The notes: generated by a model not told the origin, from the letters alone. A DNA stretch of 64,000 nucleotides from Arthrobacter sp. MYb227 (GCF_002975435.1 NZ_PCPT01000011.1:41604-105603), one strand, 5' to 3'; positions 47,036 to 55,804 are shown, numbered from the stretch's first letter. Program-made: numbers and translations.

Positions 47036-48661
47036 TCAAGACGCTGGCGCAACCGATTCGGCAGGAGGATGAAACATTGAGGCACCGATGCGTTGTGCGG
47101 CAATCAATGCGGCATCCGCACCGTCAATCAACAGCTGCTGGCGCTGAACGTCAAGCACCGGTTTTAGTGCAGCGAACGAAAGACGGCCGCCCTCATCAAA
47201 ACGCAACATCCCACCGCCACGCAGCAATACCGCAGATGAGCAACGCAGACCTAATTTGCGGGCCGCTGATTGGGTGAGCCGTAGTTCTTGGACGAATGAT
47301 GCCTCAATTTCTGCAACTGTGAACCCGTCGGGGCTCAGCCGGAGGCTGGGACGGACTCGATCAACGATGATCCGAGCCGTCGGATCAATTTTTGCCGCAT
47401 TCATGAGCACCGGGTTATCCCAGATGAAGCGCAACACCTCGTCCGGATCCGCGCCCAGTGCGGAGAGCCGGATCGGATAATTTAAATGCTGAAGCGCACT
47501 CATACCATCCATCGTTACCTGTGGATCGACAATGATGCCGACCTCGGAAAAACAGGCGCGTAGGGTGCCACGATAGTTACGTTCATCCTGCGGGACCACT
47601 ACAGCGTCCGCTGCCAAGATCCCGCGCAGTAGATCTTCCCAGCTCACATCAACCGGGGCCATATAGGAAAGTCCACGCAAGATCATGTTCAGTACCCGCT
47701 GCCCGATCTGAGCACCTGAGCGCGCCACCTGATTGATGCTTGCCCGTCCCCCGGGGCGGCCCAACTCTGCGCGCCACAATCGCAGGACGGTTGCCAATAC
47801 CGCATGAACAACTCCCGCGGCACGCCGATGCGGTTCAACGTCGGTGCGCCAATTAGTGGGAGGAACGCCGGACAGCGGATCGCGTGCTGCCCGGCCGTGG
47901 CTGAAGAGATTATCTGCAAAGCTGAAAAGCCCGCTGGCCAAAAGCATCGAATCAATTGACTCTAACGGCGTCCCAGATAAGGCAAGTTGGCTTGAAATCA
48001 GCTTTTCGACCACGGATTCGGCGGCAAAGACCCCAAGCATTGCCAAAAGGTCGGCGAGCGCTTCATGTAAGGCAAGTTGGTCGGCCCCTGCCTGCGCATC
48101 GGCCCAGCGTGGGCGATAACCATCGAGCACGGCATGGGTTACCTCGTGGGCCACCAAATCCCGGTATAGCACTAAGGGGAGTTTATGTTGGTGCCGGGAA
48201 TCTTCGATCAAGCCAAATCTGATGGAACAGTCGGATCGCGTGTATCCGGTGTTTTGGTAGGCGATCTTGTCATTTGCATACAGCGTGAGTCGTCCGCCAT
48301 TGGCCCAGCTCATCCGTCGTCCCAGGGCACGTTCAAAGGAGGCAAGGGTATGTGCTGCAACCGCGTAGGCTTGTTGGGCTAAGAAGCGCCGATCTATTGG
48401 CAAGCCCGCTGATTCTAGTGCTGGTGGGACATCGCTGGCTCCCCAATCGCCGTTTCCTAGTATCTGGTTTTCCCGGCGCCCGCGTGCGCCTACAACCACT
48501 ACTTCCAGCCGGGCTCCCACCGGTCCGGTGAGTAACCTTTCGTTGGGGACCCGTAATACCTGTTGCATCACTTTCCCCGTGGCATCGAGTGAATGTGGAC
48601 CTTGGGCCAGCACCGTCAGCGGGCTCAGGTCCCCGGCACGGTGGGGAGCAAGGGTTGGCAC
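47036..48661 (-). CDS. Thermolysin-like (M4/gluzincin) metallopeptidase, probably intracellular
   Basis: The roughly 541-residue protein carries a zinc site HEVTH (residues 172-176 from GTG 48661) and, 24 residues on from the second His, the third-ligand motif LHEALADLLAML, which resembles the NEAxSD box of M4 peptidases. Later blocks (INQVARSGAQIGQRVLNMILRGLSYMAPVDVSWEDLLRGILAADAV, given here only by its key parts YMAP and LAADAV) mirror the M4 C-terminal subdomain. There is no signal peptide or long propeptide, so action inside the cell is likely. The last 190 residues are unassigned. An alternative ATG at 48700 would add a CEAC segment and overlap the caspase gene by 34 bases, but has no ribosome site. 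Confidence 0.75.
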   Translation of the reverse strand: MPTLAPHRAGDLSPLTVLAQGPHSLDATGKVMQQVLRVPNERLLTGPVGARLEVVVVGARGRRENQILGNGDWGASDVPPALESAGLPIDRRFLAQQAYAVAAHTLASFERALGRRMSWANGGRLTLYANDKIAYQNTGYTRSDCSIRFGLIEDSRHQHKLPLVLYRDLVAHEVTHAVLDGYRPRWADAQAGADQLALHEALADLLAMLGVFAAESVVEKLISSQLALSGTPLESIDSMLLASGLFSFADNLFSHGRAARDPLSGVPPTNWRTDVEPHRRAAGVVHAVLATVLRLWRAELGRPGGRASINQVARSGAQIGQRVLNMILRGLSYMAPVDVSWEDLLRGILAADAVVVPQDERNYRGTLRACFSEVGIIVDPQVTMDGMSALQHLNYPIRLSALGADPDEVLRFIWDNPVLMNAAKIDPTARIIVDRVRPSLRLSPDGFTVAEIEASFVQELRLTQSAARKLGLRCSSAVLLRGGGMLRFDEGGRLSFAALKPVLDVQRQQLLIDGADAALIAAQRIGASMFHPPAESVAPAS

Positions 48662-48666
48662 TTGGT

Positions 48667-50718
48667 TTACCCCGCAAGCTTCACAAAGCTGCTCCCCCAT
48701 GGGGTGGACTTTGCCGCGACCGGGCCTTCCAGCTGGGCACGCTGATCGAAGCGCCCGGCGGTCAGAGCCTTGGAGACAACTCCCAGTAGTGCACGGCGGC
48801 TGCGGGCCGGGTCGCTCCGCAATTCTTCAAGCAAATAGTAGGTAAACGCTCCGTTGTAGCGTCCGTCGAATACTGCGTCGGCCGAGGTTTGGTCTGATCG
48901 GCAGCCGGCAAGCAGCACCGGACGAGTGCCGCGCGAGGTACGAGAGACCAAATCGCGGAAGGCCCGATGATCGGCAGTTGCCGTCAGGTCCAGGCCGATC
49001 GGAGTCGGTGGGGGCAAGAAACGTGGACGGCGTCCGGGAAGCAGATCCAGGGCTTTGAGCCCCGTACCGCTGTGGCAGGTATCGAGGACCACTTCGAGCA
49101 AGAGGTTAGGAGCGCTCCTGGCGAAGAGTGCGTGCAGCTCATCATCGGAAATGAGGGTTGCCGGATCCCATTGGTCTCCTGCCTGGTTCAGGTCATAGGT
49201 GGCAAATGCCTCGTCCGCTTGATCAGTTTCGTCTCCCGAGGTATCTGGAATCTGTGTCCCGTGGCTTGAGAAGGTAAAGACAATATGTTTGAGCCCATCG
49301 TTTTCGGCCCGTTCCATGGCTGCCCCCAGCCGACTCATGACTGCATCCTTGGTAGCAGCGGCGTCGGTGAGCACCTCTATTTGGTCATTGGCAAAGCCGA
49401 AGCCTTGCCCCAATAACGCGGCAAAGTCGTTTGCGTCGTTGACACAACCGTTGAGCCATGAACCTTTAGGAAGGTTTTGGAATTCGTTAATACCCACGCA
49501 CAATGCGTAGCGATCCCCCTTACGGAGCTGTTGGGCACTGGCGAATACCGGTACTGGCACCGAGGCCAGGGATGAGATCTTCTCGGGGCTTTCCAGGGGT
49601 CTACTTGCGGCGTAGTCAATGACGTCTTCGCGGCCCAATACCCGGCAGACAACGCTGGTCATGGTGTTGGCATCATTATCGAAGGAGCCATGTGATGAGG
49701 CATCACTGCGCGAAGATTTTGGGCCGCTGGTTGTGCGCGACCAGATTGCACCGGCTTGAGCCGTGCCAAAGAGCCCGGTGAGCTGGCTATCGGCCGCAAC
49801 CGATTCGGCCAGCCCTAGGATGGGGGTGGTTGGTTCAACTTCCAGGGCGGCACGAATTAAACACAGCAAGGATCGCTTATATACGCCGATGACGTTGTCG
49901 TCTTCTTCAAGTTCTGCGTTCATGGAAAACATACTGAGCTGCTCGACTCCATGTGCTGCGCCCAGTAGCGGCATAAGGCGTGCCTTGAAGTCACCTACGG
50001 TAATTGCCGGGGCAAGTAGTTGAAGTGTTGTGAATCCGGTACCAGCTTCGAGTCCCGCATAAGCTGGCAGAAAGTAGGAGTGGAAGATTGACCCTGCCGA
50101 ATGCCCCGCTGCATGGAGTTGGACTGCCTGCGGGTTGGCTGAGACGAAGTCGGCAAGTGCTCGCGCCACAAATAGAGCACCACCATCTTCGGCTACCGAT
50201 TGGGCGGCACTAAGTTTCATCTGCCCCCAGATCTTGGGTCCCACTGGCCTAGCCAACAGCTCAAAGGCCTTATTCCACGCGTCCTGTAGGAAGCCACGTT
50301 CCTCAGGGATCCCGAGTTCTATATCCCTCGAGGGAGCACCCAGCAGTGAACCGATGGCATCAAAGAGACCTGTTTCCCAAATAAAGAAGATTGGGTAGAC
50401 CCCATTGGCTAACCACCAAGGAATTTGAGCTACAGCCCCCGTGAGTCCGTCGGTTTCGTTGACCAAACCACCATGAGCCCAGAACATCAGGGGAACGTCT
50501 CGGCCCCCATGTGCAGCCACGAATTCCGGTAGGTGGCTACCGAAGATCGCTGAGATGTCTTCGGGGGTCGTACGCAGTTGTCCACCACTTGAGAACCTGC
50601 CATCGGCGAGGTTAATCAGGTGTGGTTTGAGGGCTTGGAGATCGATTCCGGCAGGAAGTGCGCGTAGCGCGTCCCGATCCGTCGTTGCTCCGCTCGCCCC
50701 GCTGATTAGCAATACCAT
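48667..50718 (-). CDS. Caspase-like (C14 metacaspase) protease with N-terminal alpha/beta-hydrolase-like domain
   Basis: The 683-residue protein joins two parts. The first 350 residues resemble an alpha/beta hydrolase: AHGGLVNE near residue 81 and a nucleophile elbow GHSAGS with Ser207. The C-terminal part (about 400-683) is a caspase fold: start YALCVGINEF, catalytic His486 in TFSSHGTQ, and catalytic Cys548 in DTCHSG, with acidic residues beside the dyad that suggest Arg/Lys cleavage as in metacaspases and ortho-caspases. No signal peptide or membrane helix is clear. It is the first gene of a unit with the metallopeptidase and the SARP-like regulator. Bacterial caspases act in regulated cell death and anti-phage systems; that role here is inference. 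Confidence 0.85.
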   Translation of the reverse strand: MVLLISGASGATTDRDALRALPAGIDLQALKPHLINLADGRFSSGGQLRTTPEDISAIFGSHLPEFVAAHGGRDVPLMFWAHGGLVNETDGLTGAVAQIPWWLANGVYPIFFIWETGLFDAIGSLLGAPSRDIELGIPEERGFLQDAWNKAFELLARPVGPKIWGQMKLSAAQSVAEDGGALFVARALADFVSANPQAVQLHAAGHSAGSIFHSYFLPAYAGLEAGTGFTTLQLLAPAITVGDFKARLMPLLGAAHGVEQLSMFSMNAELEEDDNVIGVYKRSLLCLIRAALEVEPTTPILGLAESVAADSQLTGLFGTAQAGAIWSRTTSGPKSSRSDASSHGSFDNDANTMTSVVCRVLGREDVIDYAASRPLESPEKISSLASVPVPVFASAQQLRKGDRYALCVGINEFQNLPKGSWLNGCVNDANDFAALLGQGFGFANDQIEVLTDAAATKDAVMSRLGAAMERAENDGLKHIVFTFSSHGTQIPDTSGDETDQADEAFATYDLNQAGDQWDPATLISDDELHALFARSAPNLLLEVVLDTCHSGTGLKALDLLPGRRPRFLPPPTPIGLDLTATADHRAFRDLVSRTSRGTRPVLLAGCRSDQTSADAVFDGRYNGAFTYYLLEELRSDPARSRRALLGVVSKALTAGRFDQRAQLEGPVAAKSTPWGSSFVKLAG

Positions 50719-50961
50719 TGCTCCACTCCGTTCGGGCGAAATGCGGCAGATACCGCTCTAGGAGTATGCCCATCTATGCATTACCGGAGCATTATTGATC
50801 CGCGTGGCGTATAGCTAAGCGCAGGAAGTGGGCCCTTCCACGTTCCGCGCTAGTCCCGTATTGATAACGCGGCTCGTACTATGGATAACAGGAGAGGCCC
50901 CCGTTGCAGCTACTGTCGGTAGACCAGAAGGAGGTGAAAGGTCGGACCCGTACCGCGCCAT

Positions 50962-51384
50962 TTAGGAACCCATCAGCTTAGATTTCAGTGAAGAAAATTC
51001 CGCGTCGGTAAGCTGTCCATTTGAATGAAGCTGCGCTAACAGCGCCAGATCTTGAACCAAGGTACGTGCACCGAGTTGTTCGCGCTGTTCAACGATCTTT
51101 ACCCGGTGCTTTGCGCTTGTGTGCCCTTTGACGAAGTGTTTGGGTGAGGTACTGTTCGTGCTCCGGCGTAGAAACAGCACAGTAAAAACCAACATGAGTA
51201 GCACCAAGGCGAACACCAGTCCTGCCGAATTCAGCAAGGGTGCATTGACCACGCTCATCAAAGCCAAACCGCCAAAAACTGCCACCACAATCATCAAGAT
51301 CAGCAGTACTCGGAGGGTTTCCCTCAAGAACTTTGGGGATACCCGGAAGGCGATTTCCGTATCGGGAGCTGGTATCTGGTTCAT
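50962..51384 (-). CDS. SHOCT-domain membrane protein
   Basis: The 140-residue protein has two hydrophobic helices (about 26-47 and 54-74) and a C-terminal SHOCT domain (DLALLAQLHSNGQLTDAEFSSLKSKLMG). SHOCT segments are short oligomerisation-type motifs at the C-terminus of many membrane proteins; exact role unknown. ATG at 51384 is preferred, since the longer frame would start inside the terminator hairpin at 51422-51468. Confidence 0.75.
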   Translation of the reverse strand: MNQIPAPDTEIAFRVSPKFLRETLRVLLILMIVVAVFGGLALMSVVNAPLLNSAGLVFALVLLMLVFTVLFLRRSTNSTSPKHFVKGHTSAKHRVKIVEQREQLGARTLVQDLALLAQLHSNGQLTDAEFSSLKSKLMGS

Positions 51385-51421
51385 ATCGTCAGGATACGTT
51401 TGAACGCGATTATTGGCCAGA

Positions 51422-51468
51422 GCCAAAGGTTCCTGCACGTGGCGTGAACTTGTGCAGGAACCTTTGGC
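51422..51468 (-). terminator. Terminator of the sigma-factor operon
   Basis: Perfect 17-bp arms (51422-51438 and 51452-51468) with a 13-base loop lie 32 bases after the stop of the gene at 51500. Confidence 0.75.
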
Positions 51469-51499
51469 GTCAGAGGGTTTAGCGTCGTGAGTGCGCCGC

Positions 51500-52840
51500 T
51501 CAGCCTGCTTTTGGCTTGAGTTTTAGGCTGGCGGCAACCTTCTGGGCGTCCATGTACTCGGGTGAGTTCAGATAGGCATCCCGTTCGGCCTGGTTCTTAA
51601 ATCCCATGGGGGCGATCCACTCACTGACTTTTACCTTTTTTCCTTGGATGTCAACGAAGTAGCCATATACAGCGCAGTCATCGCCGGAGGCCGGCAAGTC
51701 CCCGGGGAACAGCCCAACTTGCGATATCGGAGCACTCCCATCGGAAGGGATTAAGGTCATCAGCGCCAGTTTCATCGGCCCCGCATCGGCTACAACACCA
51801 CTAGGTGACTCACCATCCAGTCGATACGTTCCTGTCGAGGTACATTGATCTGATCCTACGATTTCTGCAGGGTCGGCAATCGTCATGGAAACGACCGTTT
51901 TTCCGCGCGCATCAGAGAATTCCAAGTCATACCAGGCGGCTTTCTCGGGACTGTTTTTTGCCTGGCCTGTCATCTGGTTCTTGTCTGAGTCATACATTAG
52001 TTCGCGTTCTTTCCACCCCGGATGAGCCATCGAGAGCACGTTGTTCTCGTATGTCTCAAAATCGGTTGAGGCAAACTTTCCCGTCCACGAAGGAGTATCG
52101 GGACCGAGCAGCTTCCTGATAATCGTCTCATCGAGTCCTAAATCTTTGATGCGACCGGCTTGGTCAGGCTTAATCGGCCAGTTATCAAGGCTTCCCATGC
52201 CTCGTAACTGTGGCCACGAAAGGAGCGGGAAGCCATCTCCATGGATGGATCCTGGATTGTCCTTTTCGAGGATTCTCCATGTTTCGTCCTTCCATTTGGC
52301 GATCAGGATGCCCCGGCCACCGTTGAATCTTTCGAGCCATGCGATGGCAAGGTCGCTTGTTTGAATCGCGGCAGTCCCCTCTACGCACCCGGCGATGGGG
52401 AACATTTTCGGATTGTTCGGCAACGCTTCTTCTGTGCCATCGGCCAATTTGATTTTGATGGTTTGCAAATCCAAGGCATTGCACGCTGCCGAATCCTCAA
52501 AGTACACGCTTGGATGAGCGGGGATTAGAGAATTGGGAAGCGAGTCCTCGGGGGTGGATCCCGTACTGGGAGTTTCGGTTTCTTTGATTGCGGGGCCAGC
52601 CGGGCCAGCATCTAAGGGCGCCTGCCACGGGGACCAGACGATGATCCCGGCGGTAACTGCAGCAACAGCAGTTCCAATAACAAACGCCCGCCAACCATTG
52701 GTGCGTTTGCTGCGTTTGGTTGACACAGGGTTTTGGGTGAAGACTGGTGCCGGGTCTCGCAGATCCAAGGGACCTGGGCCGCCGATGTTGTTGCGCTTGG
52801 CTGGGTCCGCGTTTGTCATAAGATTTTCGAAGTTATCCAT
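51500..52840 (-). CDS. Membrane-anchored partner of the ECF sigma factor, possible anti-sigma factor
   Basis: The 446-residue protein has a cytoplasmic N-terminus of about 48 residues, one TM helix at about 50-70 (RAFVIGTAVAAVTAGIIVW), and an extracytoplasmic part of about 370 residues without recognised catalytic motifs. Its ATG overlaps the sigma-factor stop by one base (TAATG). That arrangement and topology are typical of anti-sigma factors, but the zinc anti-sigma HxxxCxxC motif is absent, and the large outer domain is unusual. Confidence 0.65.
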   Translation of the reverse strand: MDNFENLMTNADPAKRNNIGGPGPLDLRDPAPVFTQNPVSTKRSKRTNGWRAFVIGTAVAAVTAGIIVWSPWQAPLDAGPAGPAIKETETPSTGSTPEDSLPNSLIPAHPSVYFEDSAACNALDLQTIKIKLADGTEEALPNNPKMFPIAGCVEGTAAIQTSDLAIAWLERFNGGRGILIAKWKDETWRILEKDNPGSIHGDGFPLLSWPQLRGMGSLDNWPIKPDQAGRIKDLGLDETIIRKLLGPDTPSWTGKFASTDFETYENNVLSMAHPGWKERELMYDSDKNQMTGQAKNSPEKAAWYDLEFSDARGKTVVSMTIADPAEIVGSDQCTSTGTYRLDGESPSGVVADAGPMKLALMTLIPSDGSAPISQVGLFPGDLPASGDDCAVYGYFVDIQGKKVKVSEWIAPMGFKNQAERDAYLNSPEYMDAQKVAASLKLKPKAG

Positions 52841-53370
52841 TAGTTGCTGCCACCTTTCAGCATGCTCGATGGCGCCTTGCGTTCAAAGGCTTTGCGTGCC
52901 CGGAAAAGACGCGATTTGATTGATTCGAGGGAACAACCTAGTACAGACGCGATTTCGGTTGTAGACAGTCCATCCCAATAGGTGAGCATGAGGACTTCTC
53001 GGTCCTTCTCACGGAGTGTTTCGAGGATCGCTTGCACCTGTTCACCTAGCTCTGAGCCGTTCTCCGGCCGTTGTGCAAGGTGCTGCTCTGTGGCCTTACG
53101 GGCCAGCTGCTTTTCGCGGTTCAGGGCCCTAAGTTCGTTACTGACCAGCTTTTTGGCTGTAACCAAGAGCCACGGCAAGGCTTCGGGTCCCAAGGGGATA
53201 TTCCGATGCCAAGCGAGTCGAAATACGTCGTTCGTAATCTGCTGAGCAGAATCGATATCTAAGATCCTGCGATACGTAAACCGGTAAACATTCTGTGAGT
53301 ACAGCCGATGGAGTTCCTCCACATCGGGCCTGTCAGGTGCATCAACATCCGACTGCGTCCGTGTCTCCAT
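52840..53370 (-). CDS. ECF-type RNA polymerase sigma factor
   Basis: The 176-residue protein has region 2 (LYSQNVYRFTYRRILDIDSAQQITNDVFRLAW) and region 4 (REVLMLTYWDGLSTTEIASVLGCSLESIKSRLFRARKAF, in which TEIASVLGCS and VKSR-like IKSR form the helix-turn-helix), with no region 3, so it is an ECF sigma factor. A purine-rich site GGGAGGGG lies before the ATG. Its co-transcribed membrane partner begins at its stop codon. The signal and target promoters are unknown. Confidence 0.9.
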   Translation of the reverse strand: METRTQSDVDAPDRPDVEELHRLYSQNVYRFTYRRILDIDSAQQITNDVFRLAWHRNIPLGPEALPWLLVTAKKLVSNELRALNREKQLARKATEQHLAQRPENGSELGEQVQAILETLREKDREVLMLTYWDGLSTTEIASVLGCSLESIKSRLFRARKAFERKAPSSMLKGGSN

Positions 53371-53417
53371 GTTCCCCTCCCCTAGGTTCAGGGCCAGCGT
53401 TGTTGCCTACCCTTTAC

Positions 53418-53975
53418 CTATGTAATGTCCGGCATATCCGCATTGGTTGCAGGTTGACTTGGAAATTTATTTCCCGGCCACTGCTTGGTGGAGAAATGGC
53501 TCACGGATTCGTTATCACTGGCCAAGACCACGTGGGCATCAAAACGTTCACCGGCCAGAATCTGCCCAACCCACAGCGCTGAATCGTCCCACATTTTGCT
53601 CAGGGGCAGGTGATCCACCGGATACCATGCAGGTACAAGCTCATCAGATGCTACGGCCATACCGCTAAAGTCGTGGGTGATAAATACGGTGCAGTCCATG
53701 TCGGCAAGGGGCGCATCCGGGAATCTAAAGAACACTCGAGCCGCCGGCTCAAGGGTCAACGCATTAGCCTCAAGCCCAGTTTCTTCGTGTAATTCTCGGA
53801 CTGCTGCTTTGGCAGGGCTCTCCCCTGGCTCGATTTTTCCGCCAGGTGCTACAACACGTCCTGCGCCAAAGCCTCGTTGCTTGAGCCCCAACAAGACTTG
53901 TTGTCCCGTCAGCCCGCGTAAGACCGGTAGACATAAGACAACCTGGGTGGGGTTCGAAGATTCGGCGGTAGCCAC
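53418..53975 (-). CDS. NUDIX hydrolase, MutT/MTH1-like
   Basis: The 185-residue hydrolase has a complete Nudix box (GGKIEPGESPAKAAVRELHEETGL) preceded by GFGAGRVVAPGGK, a layout like MTH1/MutT-type 8-oxo-dGTP pyrophosphatases that clean the nucleotide pool. The C-terminal tail beyond the fold is short and polar. The start is GTG at 53975, with AGGAG seven bases upstream, ten bases after the xerD stop; the two are probably co-transcribed. Confidence 0.85.
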   Translation of the reverse strand: MATAESSNPTQVVLCLPVLRGLTGQQVLLGLKQRGFGAGRVVAPGGKIEPGESPAKAAVRELHEETGLEANALTLEPAARVFFRFPDAPLADMDCTVFITHDFSGMAVASDELVPAWYPVDHLPLSKMWDDSALWVGQILAGERFDAHVVLASDNESVSHFSTKQWPGNKFPSQPATNADMPDIT

Positions 53976-53985
53976 GAAAGCACTC

Positions 53986-55122
53986 CTAACTGTGTGCGCG
54001 CGGGTGTGCCGCGGCGTAAACTTCTCGCAGCGTATCGGCAGTCACCAGCGTGTAGACCTGGGTGGTGGTCACCGATGCGTGACCGAGAAGCTCTTGAACC
54101 ACGCGCACATCCGCACCACCTTCAAGCAGGTGCGTGGCGAACGAGTGGCGCATGGTGTGTGGGGAGACATCGTCTTCAACACCCGCACGTTCCGCGGCCT
54201 TAGTCAGTACCGTCCAAGCAGATTGGCGAGATAACCGGCCACCGCGCTGGTTCAGGAAAAGCGCTGCGGTTCCCTTGCCCTTGGAGACAAGTTCGGGCCT
54301 GCCACGCACCAGGTAAGCGTTGAGCGCATCAAGCGCATAGGAGCCCAAGGGAACAATGCGTTCCTTGGAACCCTTGCCAAAGAGCCGAACCACTGCCGGA
54401 CCGTCGGCGGGGCGTTCAAGATGAAGATCATCAACATCAAGGCCGATGGCCTCGGAGATGCGAGCGCCGGTTGAATACAGAAATTCTAGGATGGCTCGGT
54501 CTCGTAGACCCGCGGAGGTATCAATAGAAACTGATTCGATGATCGCCGTTACCTGGGCAACGCTGATCGCTTTGGGCAATCGTCTCCCAGCCGTCGGCGG
54601 GTGAAGATCTACCGCCGGGTTGGTGGGAGCCAGCCCCTCAAGTTCCCAAAACTTATGTACCCCGCGCACGGCAACAATGGTGCGGGCCGCGGAGCGGGCA
54701 CTAAGGGGTGCTCCCCCATCGGCGCCATCGCGCACCGCTTGCGCAAAAGTTGTCAGATGCTGCAGGGTGACTTGGCGTGGTGCGTTAACGATTTCGGCGT
54801 GCAGAAATAGTGCGTACCTGTAGAGATCGCGTTTGTAGGCGCTGACGGTATTTTTGGCCATGCCACGTTCAACCGCAAGATGTTGTAAGTATGTGGCAAT
54901 GTGTTTCCCAATGGGCAACGTTGCCGGATCTGGTCCGGGGACTGGCACCGGATCGGCAACGAGAGCTTGTTGCGGTGTTTCATCGGGTGCCGAGCTGGAG
55001 GTGAGCACCGTGAGCTTGAGCGTTGGGTCAAGAGATTTCTGGCCGTGGTTTGGCTGAACCACATCATGCTGGTCCAGTGCGCTTAGCGTGTTCATTTCCT
55101 GTGTAGCATCATCGGTATTCAT
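53986..55122 (-). CDS. xerD: Tyrosine recombinase XerD
   Basis: The 378-residue recombinase has an N-terminal SAM-like core-binding domain (IATYLQHLAVERGMAKNTVSAYKRDLYRY) and the catalytic residues: Arg in TGARISEAIGL, HxxR in HTMRHSFATHLLEGG, His in LGHASVTTTQ and the nucleophile Tyr in QVYT. With XerC it resolves chromosome dimers at dif. An N-terminal extension of about 70 residues is longer than usual; the start might lie further in. The position next to the NUDIX and pyrG genes matches the usual actinobacterial order, so this is the housekeeping enzyme rather than a phage integrase. Confidence 0.92.
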   Translation of the reverse strand: MNTDDATQEMNTLSALDQHDVVQPNHGQKSLDPTLKLTVLTSSSAPDETPQQALVADPVPVPGPDPATLPIGKHIATYLQHLAVERGMAKNTVSAYKRDLYRYALFLHAEIVNAPRQVTLQHLTTFAQAVRDGADGGAPLSARSAARTIVAVRGVHKFWELEGLAPTNPAVDLHPPTAGRRLPKAISVAQVTAIIESVSIDTSAGLRDRAILEFLYSTGARISEAIGLDVDDLHLERPADGPAVVRLFGKGSKERIVPLGSYALDALNAYLVRGRPELVSKGKGTAALFLNQRGGRLSRQSAWTVLTKAAERAGVEDDVSPHTMRHSFATHLLEGGADVRVVQELLGHASVTTTQVYTLVTADTLREVYAAAHPRAHS

Positions 55123-55134
55123 GCCGGCACCAAG

Positions 55135-55800
55135 TCAGAGCCTTGGCTCGGCGGAACGCAACAGCGGATGAGCATCAAACGGCGTATCAACGGCACGCAG
55201 CGAGGCATAGTTCTTTGAACGTGCCGCCACAGCGGCCAAAAGTCCGGCCACCGCCGAGGGATTATGGATACGCCCTGCCAAGACTGCGTCTACGGCCTCA
55301 TCAAGGGGAACCCAGCGCACTTCCATATCCGATTCTTCATCGGTGCGTTCGTGTCGCTGATCTTCGGGAACCGGAACCGGATGGCGAGCCAGGTAGATTC
55401 GGATAGCTTCCGAGGATGAGCCCGGGGACAGGAACAGGTCCACGAGGACGGACCAATCGCTAGCGATCAGGTCTGCTTCTTCGGCGAGTTCGCGCGCGGC
55501 ACCGACATGTGGTGGTTCGCCTTCGATGTCCATGAGTCCTGCGGGAATTTCCCAGAGTTTCATGCCTACCGGGTGACGATACTGATTAATCATCAGCACC
55601 TCATCGGCGTCGTTGAGCACAACAACCGCAACGGCGCCCGGGTGCTTAATGAAGTCACGAACCAGCGGATCCATGCCCGGTGCGTATTCGAATTCTTCCT
55701 GCGCGACATCCCAGATCCGTCCCTTGTAGACGGTTTGGGATGAAAGCAGGCGGCGAGGGCTGAACGAATCGCTCAGCACCTCGCCGTCTGTCATAGCCAT
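55135..55800 (-). CDS. NUDIX hydrolase, ADP-ribose pyrophosphatase-like
   Basis: The 221-residue protein has the Nudix box GLMDIEGEPPHVGAARELAEEADL after an INQYRHPVGMKLWEIPA segment, which is diagnostic of ADP-ribose pyrophosphatases (NudF type; Rv1700 of mycobacteria). It splits ADP-ribose to AMP and ribose-5-phosphate. ATG at 55800 lies four bases after the pyrG stop; 55794 is a near alternative. The much longer open frame to 56085 is inside pyrG and is not real. Confidence 0.9.
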   Translation of the reverse strand: MAMTDGEVLSDSFSPRRLLSSQTVYKGRIWDVAQEEFEYAPGMDPLVRDFIKHPGAVAVVVLNDADEVLMINQYRHPVGMKLWEIPAGLMDIEGEPPHVGAARELAEEADLIASDWSVLVDLFLSPGSSSEAIRIYLARHPVPVPEDQRHERTDEESDMEVRWVPLDEAVDAVLAGRIHNPSAVAGLLAAVAARSKNYASLRAVDTPFDAHPLLRSAEPRL

Positions 55801-55804
55801 GGTG

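Noticed and set aside
50937..50985. Very short frame after AGGAGGTGAAAGG
   Set aside because: It encodes only about 15 residues and overlaps the end of the SHOCT gene on the other strand; there is no support for a real peptide.
53986..55122. Tyrosine recombinase as a prophage or island integrase
   Set aside because: Its neighbours (NUDIX, pyrG, recN) and sequence are those of housekeeping XerD; no att sites or phage genes are nearby.
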